The position numbers and the translations under genes were made by a program. A stretch of DNA of 64,000 nucleotides, taken from assembly GCF_032121415.1 (NCBI RefSeq), contig NZ_CP135079.1, positions 868,001-932,000 of the forward strand, in the 5' to 3' direction. Positions 62,477 through 64,000 of this stretch are shown here, piece by piece. The notes beneath the pieces are model-generated. The model searched no databases. It worked only from the letters and a program-made list of their open reading frames with translations, and had not been told where the DNA came from. The stretch is from Streptomyces parvus (GTDB taxonomy: Bacteria > Actinomycetota > Actinomycetes > Streptomycetales > Streptomycetaceae). Numbering within the stretch: position 1 is the stretch's first letter; each line of letters begins with the position of its first letter.

Positions 62477-63024
62477 TGCTCCACACTCCGGCGCGCTCCG
62501 CCGAGCAGCAGCTCGACGATCATGTACTGGAAATCCTGTGCGGCGACCCGGCCCGCCTGGATGGACCAGGCTCCGGTGCCGACGAGGCCGTAGAGGGCCT
62601 CGGTCAGCCAGGCGGGGGTGAGATCGATACGGAACTCGCCGCGCTCCTGGCCGCGGCGGAAGAAGGCGGAGACGCGGGCGTCGGCCCGGTTCCAGCCCTC
62701 GTTGACCTCGTCGCCCTCGAAGAGCTGGTTCTCGTTGACGAGGAAGGACATCAGCCCGGCGCTGGGCTCGACGGCCGCGATGAGGCGCCGCAGCCCCTCC
62801 TCGGAGGTGCCCTCGTCGAGCCGGGCGGCGTCCAGGGCCGCCTCGAACTCCTGGAGGCCGAGGTTCTCCAGCGCCTTCACCAGGGCGTCGCGCCCCGCGA
62901 AGTGGCGGTGGAGGGTAGCCCGGCCGATACCCGCCGCCTTGGCGACCTCGTCCATGGTGGCCGTTGATTTACGGGTCAGCAGGGCGGCGGCGCTGCGCAG
63001 CACCTGCTCACGATCGAGTGTCAT
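62473..63024 (-). CDS. TetR-family repressor of the MFS pump
   Basis: A 183-residue regulator. The N-terminal helix-turn-helix is ATMDEVAKAAGIGRATLHRHFAGRDALVKAL (about 22-52); the remaining helices form the ligand-binding part (GLMSFLVNENQLFEGDEV). ATG at 63024 gives MTLDREQVLRSAAALLT; a TATGGT -10 element ends only 6 nt before it, so the mRNA is probably leaderless. A TGAGAC/GTCTCA palindrome just upstream suggests autoregulation. Confidence 0.9.
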   Translation of the reverse strand: MTLDREQVLRSAAALLTRKSTATMDEVAKAAGIGRATLHRHFAGRDALVKALENLGLQEFEAALDAARLDEGTSEEGLRRLIAAVEPSAGLMSFLVNENQLFEGDEVNEGWNRADARVSAFFRRGQERGEFRIDLTPAWLTEALYGLVGTGAWSIQAGRVAAQDFQYMIVELLLGGARRSVEQ

Positions 63025-63043
63025 GAGACAACCATAACCCATG

Positions 63044-63061
63044 TGAGACATCTTCGTCTCA
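63044..63061. promoter_or_regulatory. Probable TetR operator
   Basis: Perfect inverted repeat TGAGAC-ATCTTC-GTCTCA (63044-63061), with another TGAGACA at 63024-63030. It sits about 20 nt before the tetR start, over the expected -35 region, as expected for a self-regulating repressor. Confidence 0.65.
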
Positions 63062-63131
63062 TCGAAGAGTGTGCGGCCGCACAGCGGGGAGCCGCACGGA
63101 AGGACGGGGGGCGCGAGGTGGGGCGGGAAAC

Positions 63132-63169
63132 AAAAAAAGTGGCCGCAGGAAGAACCTCTCCTGGCCACT
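63132..63169 (-). terminator. Canonical intrinsic terminator upstream of tetR
   Basis: Read on the minus strand: AGTGGCC and AGGA pair with GGCCACT and TCCT (63169 down to 63138; one GC bulge, 8-nt loop), followed by seven T. This is the only hairpin plus long U-run terminator seen in the window. It lies directly after a minus-strand promoter and points toward tetR. Confidence 0.8.
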
Positions 63170-63174
63170 CTCAA

Positions 63175-63203
63175 CTTATAGCGCATGGGGGGCCTTGCCG
63201 CAA
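63175..63203 (-). promoter_or_regulatory. Minus-strand promoter overlapping the RAE
   Basis: On the minus strand, TTGCGG (63203-63198), spacer of exactly 17 bp and TATAAG (63180-63175). The -35 hexamer is inside the RAE. The expected transcript start is near 63168, at the foot of the terminator hairpin. Confidence 0.6.
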
Positions 63204-63211
63204 GACCCCCC
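63187..63211. promoter_or_regulatory. Rifamycin-associated element (RAE)
   Basis: Palindromic GGGGGGCCTTGCCGCAAG followed by ACCCCCC. It matches from memory the conserved element found upstream of rifamycin-inactivation and helR genes in actinomycetes. It lies 77 nt before the helR start. A plus-strand -10-like CAGAAT follows at 63220. Confidence 0.8.
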
Positions 63212-63287
63212 ATATGCCGCAGAATCGTCCGCCGTAGCCGGGACGGGGGCGCCGCCCCCGTAAGCACCGCAGATCGGAACTGACGAC

Positions 63288-64000
63288 GTGACACCTCTGA
63301 CCACCAGCGTGTTCGACCTCCCCGACCGGCTCTCCGCCAAGGCCGACCCGGCGCTGATCGCCGAGGACGAGCAGCACTTCGCCGCCATCGCCCACTGCCT
63401 GGAACAGTCGATCGCCGAGCTGACCGACCGGCTCGCGGCCGAGCGCCGGGCGCCCGGCGGGGCGAGCCGGCAGGCGATGGACCGGGACGTGGAGATCCAC
63501 CGGCTGACCGCCCGGCTGCGCACCCTGCGCCGGTTCGGTCTCGACCTGTGCCTCGGGCGCATGGTCGCCGCGGACGGCTCCGGGCCGCTGTACGTGGGGC
63601 GGCTGGGCCTGACCGACAGCACGGGCCGCCGGCTGCTGGTCGACTGGCGCTCCCCCGCCGCCGAGCCGTTCTTCGGGGCCACCCACGGCGATCCAATGGG
63701 CCTGGTGAGCCGCCGCCGCTACCGGTGGACCGGCGGCAGGGTCGGCGACTACTGGGACGAGGTGTTCGCACCGGAGGGGTTCGCCGGGCATGCCGCGCTG
63801 GACGACCAGTCCGCGTTCATCGCCAGCCTGGGCTCCACCCGGTCGGCCCGGATGCGCGATGTGCTGGGCACCATCCAGGCCGACCAGGACGCCGTCATCC
63901 GGGCGGGTTCCCGGGGCGCGCTCGTCGTCGACGGCGGGCCCGGCACGGGAAAGACCGTCGTCGCGCTGCACCGCTCCGCGTATCTGCTGTACTCCGATCC
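63288..64000 (+). CDS. helR: HelR, RNA polymerase-recycling helicase-like ATPase (partial)
   Basis: First 237 codons of a HelD/UvrD-like protein, cut by the window end. The N-terminal charged helices (ALIAEDEQHFAAIAHCLEQS, with ERRAPGGASRQAMDRDVEIHRL) form the coiled-coil arm that enters RNA polymerase. VDWRSPAAEPFFGAT and MRDVLGTIQADQDAVIRAG are typical of the HelD/HelR group. Walker A is GPGTGKT (217-223). HelR is known to displace rifamycins from RNA polymerase, and the RAE upstream supports HelR over plain HelD. Start GTG at 63288 (MTPLTTSVFDLPDRLSAK). Confidence 0.88.
   Translation, partial: MTPLTTSVFDLPDRLSAKADPALIAEDEQHFAAIAHCLEQSIAELTDRLAAERRAPGGASRQAMDRDVEIHRLTARLRTLRRFGLDLCLGRMVAADGSGPLYVGRLGLTDSTGRRLLVDWRSPAAEPFFGATHGDPMGLVSRRRYRWTGGRVGDYWDEVFAPEGFAGHAALDDQSAFIASLGSTRSARMRDVLGTIQADQDAVIRAGSRGALVVDGGPGTGKTVVALHRSAYLLYSD

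Overview
The window reads as a piece of the conserved core of a Streptomyces chromosome, or that of a very close relative. Base composition is very GC-rich, and GTG and TTG starts are common. The window carries ssgB, a sporulation cell-division regulator confined to morphologically complex actinomycetes. The order hisS-relA-apt-secF-secD-yajC-ruvBAC-yebC-pdxTS-pimA-pgsA-thrS is typical of the genus. I see no insertion sequence, prophage, CRISPR array or biosynthetic cluster.

Layout. 1-4.6 kb: hisS and an MBL hydrolase, diverging from a membrane-anchored cyclophilin and a DUF349 coiled-coil protein. 4.6-16.6 kb, nearly all minus strand: a bifunctional (p)ppGpp synthetase/hydrolase, adenine phosphoribosyltransferase, SecF/SecD/YajC, RuvC-RuvA-RuvB, YebC and the PLP synthase pair PdxS-PdxT. 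16.7-28 kb: a LemA-like protein and the phosphatidylinositol mannoside cluster (PIP synthase, acyltransferase, PimA, joined by 4-nt overlaps). An EF-G-like GTPase and an unknown membrane protein are interposed before the HIT-family Ap4A phosphorylase, a K+ channel and thrS. 28-34 kb: a DUF4365 nuclease-like protein with an unknown partner, a DEDDh exonuclease, and two identical tRNA-Val(CAC) genes flanking a large membrane protein. 34-43 kb: ssgB, a CGNR regulator, a thiol oxidoreductase, acetyltransferases, pabC/pabB for folate, and a tRNA cluster Gly-Cys-Val-Val-Val. 43-52.5 kb: a Ser/Thr kinase, an rRNA/tRNA methyltransferase and three corrin/siroheme genes (CysG-like CobA, a BluB-CobT fusion, CobL). 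52.6-56.4 kb: the methionine ABC transporter metN-metI-metQ, preceded by a 28-codon leader peptide rich in Cys and Met codons. 56.7-64 kb: small membrane proteins, a sigma-like factor, a secreted glycerophosphodiesterase, an acyltransferase, a TetR/MFS efflux operon, and the start of helR, which runs off the window.

How the parts work together. relA, apt and the RuvABC/YebC/PdxST block are housekeeping. The pgsA-acyltransferase-pimA overlaps indicate one translationally coupled PIM pathway. The corrin genes cover siroheme/precorrin-2 entry (CobA), ring methylation (CobL) and lower-ligand synthesis plus attachment (BluB-CobT in one polypeptide). The most unusual signal is at 63.14-63.22 kb. 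A rifamycin-associated element (RAE) upstream of helR also overlaps a well-formed promoter on the opposite strand (TTGCGG, 17 bp, TATAAG). That promoter points toward the TetR/MFS operon and is followed at once by a canonical hairpin-plus-U7 terminator.

Limits. All calls come from reading the sequence by eye. Family names come from motifs, length and context, and no database search was run. Starts were chosen from ribosome binding sites, gene overlaps and the first family-like residues.
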